Below, piece by piece: positions 55,054 through 64,000 of a stretch of 64,000 bases of DNA (position 1 is the stretch's first letter; the number at the start of each line of letters is the position of its first letter). The stretch comes from Diplolepis rosae. Lineage: Eukaryota > Arthropoda > Insecta > Hymenoptera > Diplolepididae. The DNA lies in the NCBI GenBank assembly GCA_030998225.1, contig JAPYXD010000420.1:364652-428651 (forward strand), written 5' to 3'. Made by a program: the position numbers and the translations under genes. The notes under the pieces were generated by a model that was given only the letters and a program-made list of their open reading frames with translations, was not told the origin of the DNA and searched no databases.

Positions 55054-55463
55054 CTACGACCAAGGCTGGTAAAAACTTTTACAGTTCGTATTACTTGAAC
55101 TTCTAGCAGGTGGTTCAGGTTCAGCTCTCGTGGATAAAATGATTTTTTCCTTTAGTACCCTGGAAGACAATATTGTTGGCTTCAACACTCGGGACTTCAG
55201 TTCCACCAATTTTGATTTTTTTTTAACTGAAATGTTATCTTCGGTTTGTGCAGTTGAGGTCGAAGCTTTCAAGACAATTGAGGAATTGCAAGCTTTAGAT
55301 CTTGGATTTGTTCTGGATCCATTTTCTTCTTGGTCATGCCGTCTTTTTTCGGCTAGTAGCCATCCACATTTCTTGTTTATGTAAAAATTCATTTTCCTCA
55401 GTTGCTCAAATACCTGTCGTGTTTCGTATGCCATGTCATGGACTAACCATCTTTCAAACTCAC
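55054..55463 (-). CDS. gene 2 (BEN-domain protein), last exon
   Basis: The acceptor (TTTGCAG on the - strand) ends at 55464. One base carried from the previous exon completes TGT, then EFERWLVHDMAYETRQVFEQLRK follows, the final helix of the BEN domain. After KKCGWLLAEK the sequence becomes a Lys/Ser-rich tail (SVKKKSKLVELKSRVLKP..) with a likely nuclear localisation signal, ending at TAG (55054-55056). BEN domains bind DNA or chromatin partners and usually act in transcriptional repression. The ATG at 55434 is internal, not a start. Confidence 0.8.
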
Positions 55464-55574
55464 CTGCAAATATATAATATAATTTTTACTTTATGTTGTT
55501 AAATATATAATAATTTTTACTTTGTGTCGTTAAATATATAATGTATATTTTTCCAATACAACTCATTTACTTAC

Positions 55575-55770
55575 AACGTATTGCTTCCATTTTTTCTGGA
55601 CACAATACTCCTTTTTTCTTATTTTTTCCATATATAGTATTTGACATTAATGTTTTTTTGTCAAAAACAAGTTCTGCCAAATCTCCAACAAAAATTGATG
55701 GTGTCTTGCTCATTGTTCGTATAGTGCGTAAATTTTTTTGACACATAGTCACTCCATTGGCCAAAGTAAC
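55575..55770 (-). CDS. gene 2, exon encoding the BEN-domain core
   Basis: The acceptor is TTTTCTAG and the donor is CGTT/GTAAGT. It begins phase 0 and leaves one base. The peptide contains MCQKNLRTIRTMSKTPSIF, VGDLAELVFDKKTLMSNTI, a YGKNKKKG loop and LCPEKMEAIR, which match the order of helices in BEN domains (a hydrophobic Leu..Val-Phe helix, then a Ser/Gly loop, then L.P.K...I). Length and spacing are as expected for one BEN domain split over two exons. Confidence 0.8.
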
Positions 55771-55895
55771 CTAGAAAATATAATATTTTTAAAACGCTTA
55801 TGAAAAATAGGGTGGTTTTGTGATTTTCATTGACACTGTACAAGAATCTCCTTACGGTACCTGTAAAGAGTTTTTATTGCTACAAAATTATTTAC

Positions 55896-55978
55896 CTGTC
55901 CATTTAGTGGTGCACATCTGTTCGTAGCATTGTTAATGTCAACATGATAGGAGGCTTGTGTGGGTGGGCTGCTCGTAT
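55896..55978 (-). CDS. gene 2, small linker exon (83 nt)
   Basis: The acceptor is CTTTTAG and the donor is CAG/GTAAAT on the - strand. With one base carried in it gives 28 codons: DTSSPPTQASYHVDINNATN.. ending NGQ. It links the coiled coil to the BEN core and keeps the phase on both sides. Confidence 0.75.
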
Positions 55979-56149
55979 CTAAAAGTTTACGTATAACTTT
56001 AAAATATATGCGAATAATTTTGTTTTCATATTATTGTAAGTCAAGCAACTTTATATATGAACGGCTGAAAGCAAAAAGGTAACAAAATTATTTTGTGAGT
56101 AAGAATTGAACAAAAACGTCTTTAAAGTAAAAACGGAAGAAACAAATTT

Positions 56150-56246
56150 TCCGCGTAAAAACGGAACAAGTAAGCGCCAATCCAGACCTTCCATGCATTT
56201 TCATCCGTGCGTTGATTGGCGCTCACTTGTTCCGTTTTTACGCGGA
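56150..56246. repeat. 33-bp-arm hairpin in a gene 2 intron
   Basis: TCCGCGTAAAAACGGAACAA (56150) and its inverse ending at 56246 continue into GCGCCAATC/GATTGGCGC with one mismatch over 33 bp. The loop is 31 bp. A small MITE or a structured intronic RNA. Confidence 0.75.
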
Positions 56247-56404
56247 TGATTTATTTGAGCTGTTTTAATACCAAATTTAGTCCTAATACGATTCCTAGTT
56301 TGTACAGTCCTCACAAAAATTGATGTCTCGTTTTAACTTTCAGCTGCTTACATTTCAATGAAAAAATTGGGGAAAGTAACTAAAGAAAAAATTAATAACT
56401 TTAC

Positions 56405-56750
56405 CTGCATTAACTTTCATAGTTACTGCTTCCAACCGAGAAATCACTTCATCCAACTTCCCAATTACTTCTTCTAAGTGCTTATCTTTTTTTGCACATT
56501 CGTCTCGTAGAAATAAGTTCTCTTTTCTTAGGAACTCTAACTCTTTTAATAAATTATTATCTTCTGTAGACGGAGTTAAATAATTTTGAGACGTACTTTC
56601 CTTTGGTTGGTTGTCATTAAATTCGGGGGCTTGGCATTCTAGTCGATGTAATGCAATTACTGGCTGTACTTGCGTTGCAAACATCGCTTTCTTCTGCAAC
56701 ATATCATCCACTTTTTTCATTCTCTCTTCAAAAAATTTGTCCTCTGTAGT
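56405..56750 (-). CDS. gene 2, coiled-coil exon
   Basis: The acceptor TTTTACAG ends at 56751 and the donor GCAG/GTAAAG is at 56404. It starts TTEDKFFEERMKKVDDML. A heptad pattern over LKELEFLRKENLFLRDE and KHLEEVIGKLDEVISRLE predicts a coiled coil for dimerisation. It leaves one base, which fits the linker exon at 55978. The frame on past 56405 is intron read-through. Confidence 0.8.
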
Positions 56751-57216
56751 CTGTAAAAGAAATTTATTAGTAATCAGAAAAAAGTAATGTTCATATTTAA
56801 TAGACAAAAATGAGTTTTACATTCAGCTTTGCAAGTCAAGCGAAAAACGTTGCCTTTAGTGAAGACTAAAACGCCCCTATATTTCTTTTAAATCGTTAAA
56901 TATTTTTTGTCGCCCTTTATGATTAAAATTTTTTCTTAAATATTTTTTTAAAATTGTTTTTATAATCACAAAGCTGCTCAGATTCGAAGAAAAATTTTAA
57001 TCATTTATTGCATCACAAACAGACATTCTTGTATATATAATATTTTTATTCTAACAGACTAAACAATACACACAAAAAAATCACCATAATTTTTGCTCAC
57101 AAACATTTTTTAAAATTTCAACCTAAAAAATGCAGTTTATATAAAGATATATATATATAATGTAAATAATATTAAAAATGAGAATAATTTTTATATAAAA
57201 CTTAAATTAAACTCAC

Positions 57217-57365
57217 CGCTACATTTTGCTGCGGTGGAGAAAATGGAGTTTCATTTCCGCTATTACATGAGTCGCTTTCATTAGATTGGTGATGCAGATA
57301 CTTTAAGGGGAGAAGACGAGTTCTTCTACTTGTTTGTTTTGGCCGTACTAAATCGGCCTTCTTCT
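57217..57365 (-). CDS. gene 2, earliest exon found (N-terminal part)
   Basis: The acceptor ACTTTCAG ends at 57366 and the donor GCG/GTGAGT is at 57216. Starting in the phase that takes one base from an earlier exon, it encodes KKADLVRPKQTSRRTRLLPL.., a basic segment, then a Ser/Asn-rich part ending SPPQQNVA. It ends phase 0, matching the coiled-coil exon. The start codon must lie further right; a hairpin element (57691-58898) occupies the neighbouring intron or flank and I could not find exon 1. Confidence 0.65.
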
Positions 57366-57690
57366 CTGAAAGTACAGAATATTAGTAAATTGAATAAAAA
57401 TCATTAAATTCTATTATGTTAAGAGATAAAGAGGAATTGAAAAAGTTAAAGGACCCAATGGATTTTATTTTGGCTTAACGAGAACTTAGTCTTGTGTGAA
57501 AATAAATACGTAAGACAAGTACCAGACCCTTTATTTAAGAAAATTAATATCAAAATATAAAATCTATAAATTGATTCGAAATTTTTTTTAAATTTTAATG
57601 GAAATATGTAAGTTTTACAAGTTTCATAAAAATTATTAGAACGCTGAATGCTTCTTTCAAACTCATGTGACGGTTACTAATCATAACAGA
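57366..57690. other. gene 2 upstream intron or flank
   Basis: AT-rich with no feature supported. Confidence 0.35.
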
Positions 57691-58898
57691 AATTAAAAAT
57701 TACTGCTGACTTTGAACCACGATATCTCGGTAAAAAAAAAGATAGGGCATTTTTAAAAATACCGTTGGAAAGCTTATGAAATTTCACATCTAGTGATGTT
57801 CAACAAATATTTTTTTGATTTTCTGAAAATAATACAGCACGTGAGGAGTTAAAAAAAAAAATTCAAGATTTTCTCAAATTCTCTACCTTTACTTCAACTT
57901 TTAGCATGACCTAGGAAAATTTTTCCAAAATCTAAAAATTATACGACATAGAATCTAAAATCTCATCTTTAATTTAAGCCAAGAAAACTTAAAAAATATT
58001 CATGGGTACCCGAGATACGATTTAAAATGTTCAATCGTATCAGAGTTGAATTTTAATCGATGATCGCGGTTCTCGGCCGGTTTGTTGCTTGCCTCCTTTG
58101 TTAAGGCAGGACCGAATAGGCCACGCACAAAGGTGGTGCTTAAGTGGAGCTCTCTTATATGTTCTTTGATCCAAGAACGTGTTTCCTTTATTTCCTTTCC
58201 TTTCAATCTTAGTTGATATTTACAATGACTATTTAAATTTTTATCAATGTTCTAGTTTATAAGAATTTTAAGAAATAAAAAATGTTTAAATATCATCGTT
58301 CTATTCGTTAGTATGGAGATAATATTGGATTAAAATAATTGTTAATAATCACAAATAACAATAAATATTTTGTAAAATTTAGAATAATTAGAAATGAAAA
58401 TTTCTAATGAACAGAATCAAAAATACATATAAGAGAGCTCCACTTAAGCGCCACCTTTGTGTGTGGTCTATTCGGTCCTGCCTTAACGAAGGAGGCTAGC
58501 AACAAACCGGCCGAGAACCGTGATCGTCGATTAAAATTCAACTCTGATACGATTGAACATTTTTAATCGTATCTCGGGTACCCATGAATATTTTTTAACT
58601 TTTCTTGGCTTAAATTAAATATAAGATTTCAGACTCTATGTCGCATAATATTCAGATTTTGGAAAAATTTTCCTAGGTCATGCTAAAAGTTGAAGTTAAG
58701 GTAGAGAATTTGAGAAAATCTTGAATTTTTTTTTTAACTCCTCACGTGCTGTATTATTTTCAGAAAATCAAAAAAATATTTGTTGAACATCACTAGATGT
58801 GAAATTTCATAAGCTTTCCAACTGTATTTTTAAAAATGCTCTATCTCTTTTTTTTTTTACCGAGATATCGTGGTTCAAAGTCAGCAGTAATTTTTAAT
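57691..58898. mobile_element. hairpin (foldback) element with ~470-bp arms
   Basis: The left arm 57691-58160 and right arm 58425-58898 are inverted copies with scattered changes, starting AATTAAAAATTACTGCTGAC and ending CAGCAGTAATTTTTAAT. The arms hold a GC-richer block with GCCACCTTTGTG and GGCCGAGAACC. The 68-codon frame at 58000-58206 (-) is part of the arm; its mirror copy is not kept open, so it is not a gene. Confidence 0.75.
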
Positions 58899-58948
58899 AG
58901 CGATCACAAGCACCGTGCGCACAATTTCCGACGGTAGTGTAAGACGAT

Positions 58949-59189
58949 CATAGAGATATTATAGATAGAGGAGACAAGCCAGCCTGAAACCTGTCAGCTC
59001 GGGCGAGAGAGAGAGTGAATTGTGGGTTAGGCTGTCTCTCTCTAACGCCGTGGCTAACGCGGTACGCGTAGACAAAGACAGAATAACCTCCCATCGTCTC
59101 TCTCTTTCGCTCTCACCGAGTTTGCAGACTGACGTTGCCACTTACAGAGCAACCTATGGCTTGTCTCCTCTATCTATAATATCTCTATG
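58949..59189. mobile_element. 241-bp hAT-type MITE, copy 2
   Basis: Same element as 14036-14273, in opposite orientation, with ends CATAGAGATATTATAGATAG and ATATCTCTATG. The flanks AAGACGAT (58941-58948) and AGGACGAT (59190-59197) are an 8-bp duplication with one mismatch. The 60-codon frame here is by chance. Confidence 0.85.
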
Positions 59190-59197
59190 AGGACGAT

Positions 59198-59720
59198 ACG
59201 CTTTCGTTGAATAACGCACGCGCTCGCTTAATACAATGCTGACATAAAACTTGGAATTTTATTATATGGTGACTACAAGAGTTATTCAGAGCTTGTGAGT
59301 GTGAATTTCGTAATTAGAGCTTTTGAGCCTCACTCAAGTAAAAATAAGTCAACTCTTTTTATAAATTATTCATAAAATAATTTTTTTAATTATTATAATT
59401 ATGATTATTGATAAATATATAATATAATTATTAATTAATATTTAGTATACATCTTTATTATAACTATACGTATGGACTTTAATGAAACTAAATTTAAAAA
59501 TATATATTCAAAAATTTCATTTATTTAAAATAGAATCTTGAGTAAAAACATTTAAAAGGAAATTCTTTTATTTTCTGTGTTGTATATTTTCAAAATATAA
59601 ATTATACAATTGTGAATTCCAAATTATTATTGTACCTAAGAAATTTATGTGAAATTTTTGTAAAATCAAAATGTTGTGTAGATTTTTTAGATTTTATGTT
59701 ATAAATTTATTAAGAAATAT
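59198..59720 (+). mobile_element. family X copy D, partial
   Basis: Sequence from ACGATACGCTTTCGTTGAAT onwards aligns with copy B at 6436-6660 and with copy A at 208-780. Ends are missing on both sides. The hAT-type MITE landed at its left border. Confidence 0.65.
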
Positions 59721-59830
59721 ATTCCACATTTGAAAGTATGTATATGTATGTTTATGTCAACTATGACAAACAGTTGAATAGACAAAAAAATGTATACTAT
59801 GGTGGGACGAATATTTGTTTGGAATGATAT

Positions 59831-60015
59831 CCCAATGGGCACACGATATTAGAAACGTTTATGTAACATTCTACAAACGTTCTAGGAACATCCCAATGTC
59901 CGAAAGACGTTCTTAGAACGTTTTTGTAACGTCTTTCGGACATTGGACATTAGGATGTTCCTAGAACGTTTGTAGAATGTTACATAAACGTTTCTAATAT
60001 CGTGTGCCCATTGGG
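59831..60015. mobile_element. 185-bp near-perfect palindromic MITE, CCCAATGGGCACACGATATT ends
   Basis: CCCAATGGGCACACGATATT at the left is inverted at the right end (AATATCGTGTGCCCATTGGG). The arms of about 70 bp are almost perfect, with a second inner pair around CCGAAAGACGTT/AACGTCTTTCGG. This can fold into a nearly fully paired hairpin. Confidence 0.8.
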
Positions 60016-61080
60016 ATTTTTCAAGTTGATAATGAGAGTGAATGTTTCTTAGAACGAGAATGATAAATTTTCAATTCTATAGAAAATATGTATCAAGTTT
60101 AAAAAACATGTAATCCTAACAGCTATGCCAAACGTTTAAATGAAATAAACAAATTTTTTAAACGAAAAATACCACAGTTTTAAAAAAAAAAATACTTCTT
60201 TCTTTTAAAAAAATGGTTTTTTTTGTCTAAATTATTCCATATTCATAATGCAGGCGAATATTTCCTAGGAGGAATCCAATAAACATTTAATTCTATGAAA
60301 TATATTTCAAGTTTAAAAAATATGTTATCATAACAAATATGGCAAACCTTTAAATTAAATAAACAAATTTTTTAAACGAAAAATACCTACAGTTTTTTCA
60401 AAAAAATACTTCTTTCTTTAAAAAAATTGGGTTTTTTGGTTTAAATTATTTTATATTGATAATGTAGGCGGATATTTCCTAGGAGATATCTAACCCTCCG
60501 TTGCCAAACTTATGAGGGATTCCCTCAGTGGGGTCAGTTTTTTCGAAATAACTTCGAATTTACGCTTCACACAGTCTGGTCCGTTTGAATACCTTTCCAC
60601 GAATTATTCCTGAAGCTTTTTGAAGCAATAACAAATTTTCAAGTAGAATACTCATTCAATAATCACTTTTCAAAACCAAAGGTGACGTGAATTCTGAGAT
60701 AATCCCTCCATAGTTTGGCTTTCGTGCAATGGAAATAGCTTGAGTTTTTGAGTGCGGTGTTGCCACAGTTGATGTGACACGTTCAGCCAAAGTAGTTGTA
60801 ACATTTGGCAACACTGCAGATGTTCTAACACGCAGAGGGAAATCCTCTAAGGTTTAGTAAACGTGTAACAATTTTTATGTTTAGTAATGGAGGTCTAATA
60901 AAGATTTGACTCTATAAAATATGTTGCAAGTTCAAAAAGATTGACAATTGGAACAAATGATGCCAAACATTTATATAAAAGAAATTATTTATTTTAACTG
61001 AACGTACTTGCAGTCATTTCAACAAAATATCGTTTTCTTTGAAATAAATGTTCTTTTTTACATGAATTCTTCCATTCTAC
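60016..61080. repeat. degenerate direct repeats of ~245 bp with an insertion
   Basis: Units at about 60030-60250, 60255-60490 and 60885-61080 share TCAAGTTTAAAAAA, ATGCCAAACVTTTA, TAAACGAAAAATACC and ATACTTCTTTCTTT blocks. Between the second and third lies 60492-60850, which contains inverted pairs (GCCAAACTTATGAGGGAT and ATCCCTCCATAGTTTGGC; GTGTTGCCA and TGGCAACAC), probably an inserted palindromic element. Confidence 0.55.
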
Positions 61081-61614
61081 TGTTCACAAAAAACATTCCT
61101 TTCAACTAAAGAAATAAATATTTATGTAAACACAATATTTTATTCATATAAAAAAACGTTACTTTAATATACATGTATCAACTCTTTGAATCGAATAAAT
61201 ATCTTCCTAAATTAATACCTCAATTAAATTAATATTTCCTTGATTCAACTAAACCTAAAGCTTGATTCACCCATGGATAAATTATTTGATTCAATTGCGT
61301 CTTGTTGAAATAAAAAAATGGGACTTATTGAATCAAATAAATATTTCTTTGAGTGTGAAAACAAGATTCAAATAAACTAGGTACTTTGTTTCAGACATAA
61401 TTTGGTTGAGTTAAATCGCTCACATTCACAAGCAAAGAAATATTTCTTTGTATTGAAGAAATGCCTATCAAATAAATTATTTCTTTAAATCAAAGCACGC
61501 GTTTCATGCTTCTAAAAAATATTTAATTGAATTGGGTAACGAATTGTTTGATACAAAAAAATGGAATCAATTAAATACATTTCTTTGGATCTAAGAATCT
61601 TTTTTTTCAGTGTA
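61081..61614. mobile_element. TTTGATTCAA-type element, diverged copy 3
   Basis: It contains many TTGATTCAA, AAATAAATATTTCTTT and GAATCAAATAA words in both orientations and ends AATCTTTTTTTTCAGTGT. It is related in style, and probably origin, to 20094-20472 and 48550-48930 but much diverged. Confidence 0.45.
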
Positions 61615-63312
61615 TCACATAAATCTTAGATACATCCACTAACAACTAGTATATATTTGTGCCTAAAAGTCACTGAGGATATAGATGCAAGTACTTATAT
61701 AGTATAAAATTACAAAGGATTATTTATATGAGAATTATCTTAGAATTGCTAATATAAATTTTACACTTTTAAAAATTTCTACCGCAATTTTCCAGAATAT
61801 GTGACTGATGTTTTATTCAGCTATCGCTTCACAAAATTAAGGCAGAATTTCAGAAAATTCTGTTACTTTTTAGTAAATTTATGGTAAGAAATAGTATATT
61901 ACATTACAAGGGGCGAAACAGAGCGATTGCATGAGTGTGAAGTTTGCTCCGCCCGAGTGAAACGAGGGCTGCAATCACACGAAATGCTTTCGCTGTGTTT
62001 TGTTTCGAGTAATGTATACTATTTTTCATAGCGCCTCCTTTGAAAATCCGATTTTTAGTCCCTGTAGAGCGGGTTGAAACAACGAATTTCAACCCTAGGG
62101 TTGAAAGTCTACCTAGGGTTGTTGAAAGTCGCTGTTTCAACCCGCTCTACAGGTACTGAAAAGGAGGCGCTATGAAAAATAGTATACATTACTCGAAACA
62201 AAACACAGCGAAAGCATTTCGTGTGATTGCAGCCCTCGTTTCACTCGGGCGGAGCAAACTTCACACTCATGCAATCGCTCTGTTTCGCCCCTTGTAATGT
62301 AATATACTATTTCATAGCAACTCTTTTGAGAATCTGATTGGCTGTAACTGTGGAGCGGGTTGAAACAGCGACTTTCAACCCTAGGGTTGAAAATCGTAGT
62401 TTCAACCCGCTCTACAGATACCGAAAATCGGATTTTCAAAGGAGGCGCAATGAAAAATTTTTTATTGTATAAAATTCAGTTACAAAATGTTGAATATTCT
62501 GTATATGTCCTTCTGGAAATACTGAAACTTGTAATATGAATAATTTGACGTTTTTGTAACTGAAGTTTAATGCAGTTACATGCAGCTTGAAATTCCGCCA
62601 CATACAACCAAAACTCCGTTACAGCTACGTAATTTTGTGATAAACTAATAACAGTTCTGTTACAGTTTGGTAGTTTTAAGATACATTTTATGAATATTCA
62701 GTTGAGCTCCATAATATTAAGAATTTTTTTTTGAAAATTCACCAATTTTTCCCAAACCTTTGAAATATAAAAATACATAAAGGTATTTTTTGTAAATTTG
62801 CGAGCATTTCTAACAGTGTAGTGTTCAAATACTTATTTCTTCATTTCAAAATAATAACAATTTTTGATAAAAACGTGTAAAAAAACTTTTAGGGTAAAAA
62901 TTGAAACATAGCGAATAAACTTGCAATATAAACGTAAAATTATAAATAGCTCATAATAATGCCAGTTTTCAAATATTAGTTTTACAAAAACAATGTGTTC
63001 TGACAAAAGCATATTTAAATTTTTCGGACTCATCAACACTTGGAGTTTGAAAATAAATTCAACTAACCTTATGCAATGTAGTATTCTAAAGTTTCAAACT
63101 GAGGGATTGTGATACCCTCAGATAATTTAAAAAAAAAATTTGTTTTTCTTCTAACAGAGTAAAATTCATATTAGCAATTCTAAGAGAATTCTCATATAAA
63201 TAATCCTTTGTAATTTTATACTATATAAGTACTTGCCTCTATATCCTCAGTGACTTTTGGGCACAAATATATACTATAGTTGTTAGTGAATGTATCTAAG
63301 ATTTATGTGATA
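61613..63312. mobile_element. 1.7-kb element with 160-bp inverted ends, hosting a palindrome
   Basis: The left arm 61613-61770 starts TATCACATAAATCTTAGATA and is inverted at 63155-63312 with few changes. Between them is a palindromic insertion (about 61887-62460) and AT-rich DNA. No transposase frame. Confidence 0.75.
61887..62460. repeat. GC-richer palindrome with GGGGCGAAACAGAGCG arms
   Basis: Bases 61887-62110 and 62110-62325 form near-perfect inverted arms (ATTACATTACAAGGGGCGAA, CGGGCGGAGCAAACTT, GAGGCGCTATGAAAAATAG). The centre carries smaller inverted words (GAGCGGGTTGAAAC, CAACCCTAGGGTTG), which recur a third time at 62355-62420. The 78- and 89-codon frames are mirror images of each other and not genes. 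Confidence 0.8.
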
Positions 63313-64000
63313 GAATTTTATTGTCATTACTGAGGAAGTGTTAAGTAATTCATAGATGTCTTCTGTACAATTTTATGTAAATTTTCTCACAACATTTTAC
63401 AATTTTAAAAATAATTTTTAAAAATTTTTTACATTACCAAAGTTTATTCCAAGATATGGCTCATATGTGCAATATTTATCCAAGGTTTTGATATTTCAGA
63501 AATAAAGATGACTGATGAGGACTTCGATCAGAGTCGAAACGTTTGAAAGTATATAACTTCCTGAGTTATCAGTTCTGTACCCTAAAGCCAATTATGATCA
63601 ACATTGTATTTAGTTTTTGTAAAATGACTTTATATAAACTGTTTAGAATATTTGTAAAGTTTGTATCTAGTTTTTTGTATGATTGACTTAATAAAAGCAC
63701 GTGTTTTTTATAAAGCCAACATTATAAAAAAATTTATACATTATGAGTATTAATAATGTAATTTTATGAAAACTGAATAAATGTAACAATTTTGTATATA
63801 GTAAACCTTATGAAAGTTTTATAAAGTTTTCTATTTTTATAAAGAACTTTTTTCTATTAAAAGACTAAACTTTATAAAATTTTTGTATAGTTGACTTTAT
63901 GAAGTCAGTATTTTTATGAGGATTCGTTTTTTTATAAAAAATTGCATTTCATAAAAAGGCCTACATTCGAGCATGACGCACGTCTGTATACACATGCACG
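63313..64000. other. AT-rich end of window with a repeat tail
   Basis: No gene seen. The stretch 63505-63590 holds the repeat tail shared with 3090-3165 (see findings). From about 63620 on, variants of TTTATAAAGTTT and TTTTTGTATRATTGACTT recur in a loose tandem pattern. Confidence 0.4.

Noticed and set aside
61904..62439. 78- and 89-codon frames on the - strand
   Set aside because: They are mirror products of a palindrome and contain the same inverted words.

Overview
This is AT-rich nuclear DNA from an animal, almost certainly an insect. The evidence is spliced genes with short AT-rich introns and GT..AG borders, an arthropod-type Ty3/gypsy LTR element, an R1-clade LINE, Tc1/mariner-like and MULE/NOF transposons, and a dense layer of MITEs. 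A TE-rich genome such as that of a parasitoid wasp would fit, but nothing here fixes the order or species. I see no operons, rRNA genes or CRISPR arrays.

Two host-type genes can be reconstructed. Gene 1 is on the + strand (exons at 3560-3949, 13341-13433, 26459-26697, 26840-27006, 27340-28499). It encodes an acidic, low-complexity protein of about 680 residues that I cannot name; its exon phases agree at every junction. Its two long introns (9.4 and 13 kb) are filled with transposons. Gene 2 is on the - strand (exons at 57217-57365, 56405-56750, 55896-55978, 55575-55770, 55054-55463). It encodes a coiled-coil plus BEN-domain protein; its 5' end was not found.

Layout. 1-1535: truncated copy of a mariner-like repeat (family X). 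1550-2844: element with 106-bp tandem repeats. 4215-13300: diverged ~400-bp inverted arms bracketing a broken CCNPF-type ORF, itself interrupted by an X copy (5877-12628) that carries an internally deleted gypsy element (6683-11909). 14008-15345: MITEs nested in MITEs. 16465-23705: a giant palindrome in intron 2 of gene 1, with 2.6-kb collinear, almost identical arms. 24195-26330: a three-level nest (TTAA element in TA element in X). 28.7-34 kb: palindromic elements and a THAP-coding remnant. 34184-51674: a 17.5-kb foldback-like transposon carrying a decayed NOF/MULE-type protein and hosting at least eight younger insertions, among them a 3.4-kb transposon with a 561-residue protein and a 5'-truncated R1-clade LINE. 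51.7-55 kb: AT-rich with a TCTAGA repeat block. 57.7-64 kb: hairpin elements and palindromes.

The most interesting structures are the intronic palindrome (a potential long-hairpin RNA source), the foldback/NOF element whose arms match at exactly 396 bp once a nested MITE is removed, terminal repeats dense in nuclear-receptor half-sites, and a group of elements sharing CCC..GTRGAAATT ends but filled with different short palindromes. Target-site duplications read directly from the sequence allow several MITEs to be placed in superfamilies (8 bp hAT, 9 bp MULE, TTAA, TA).
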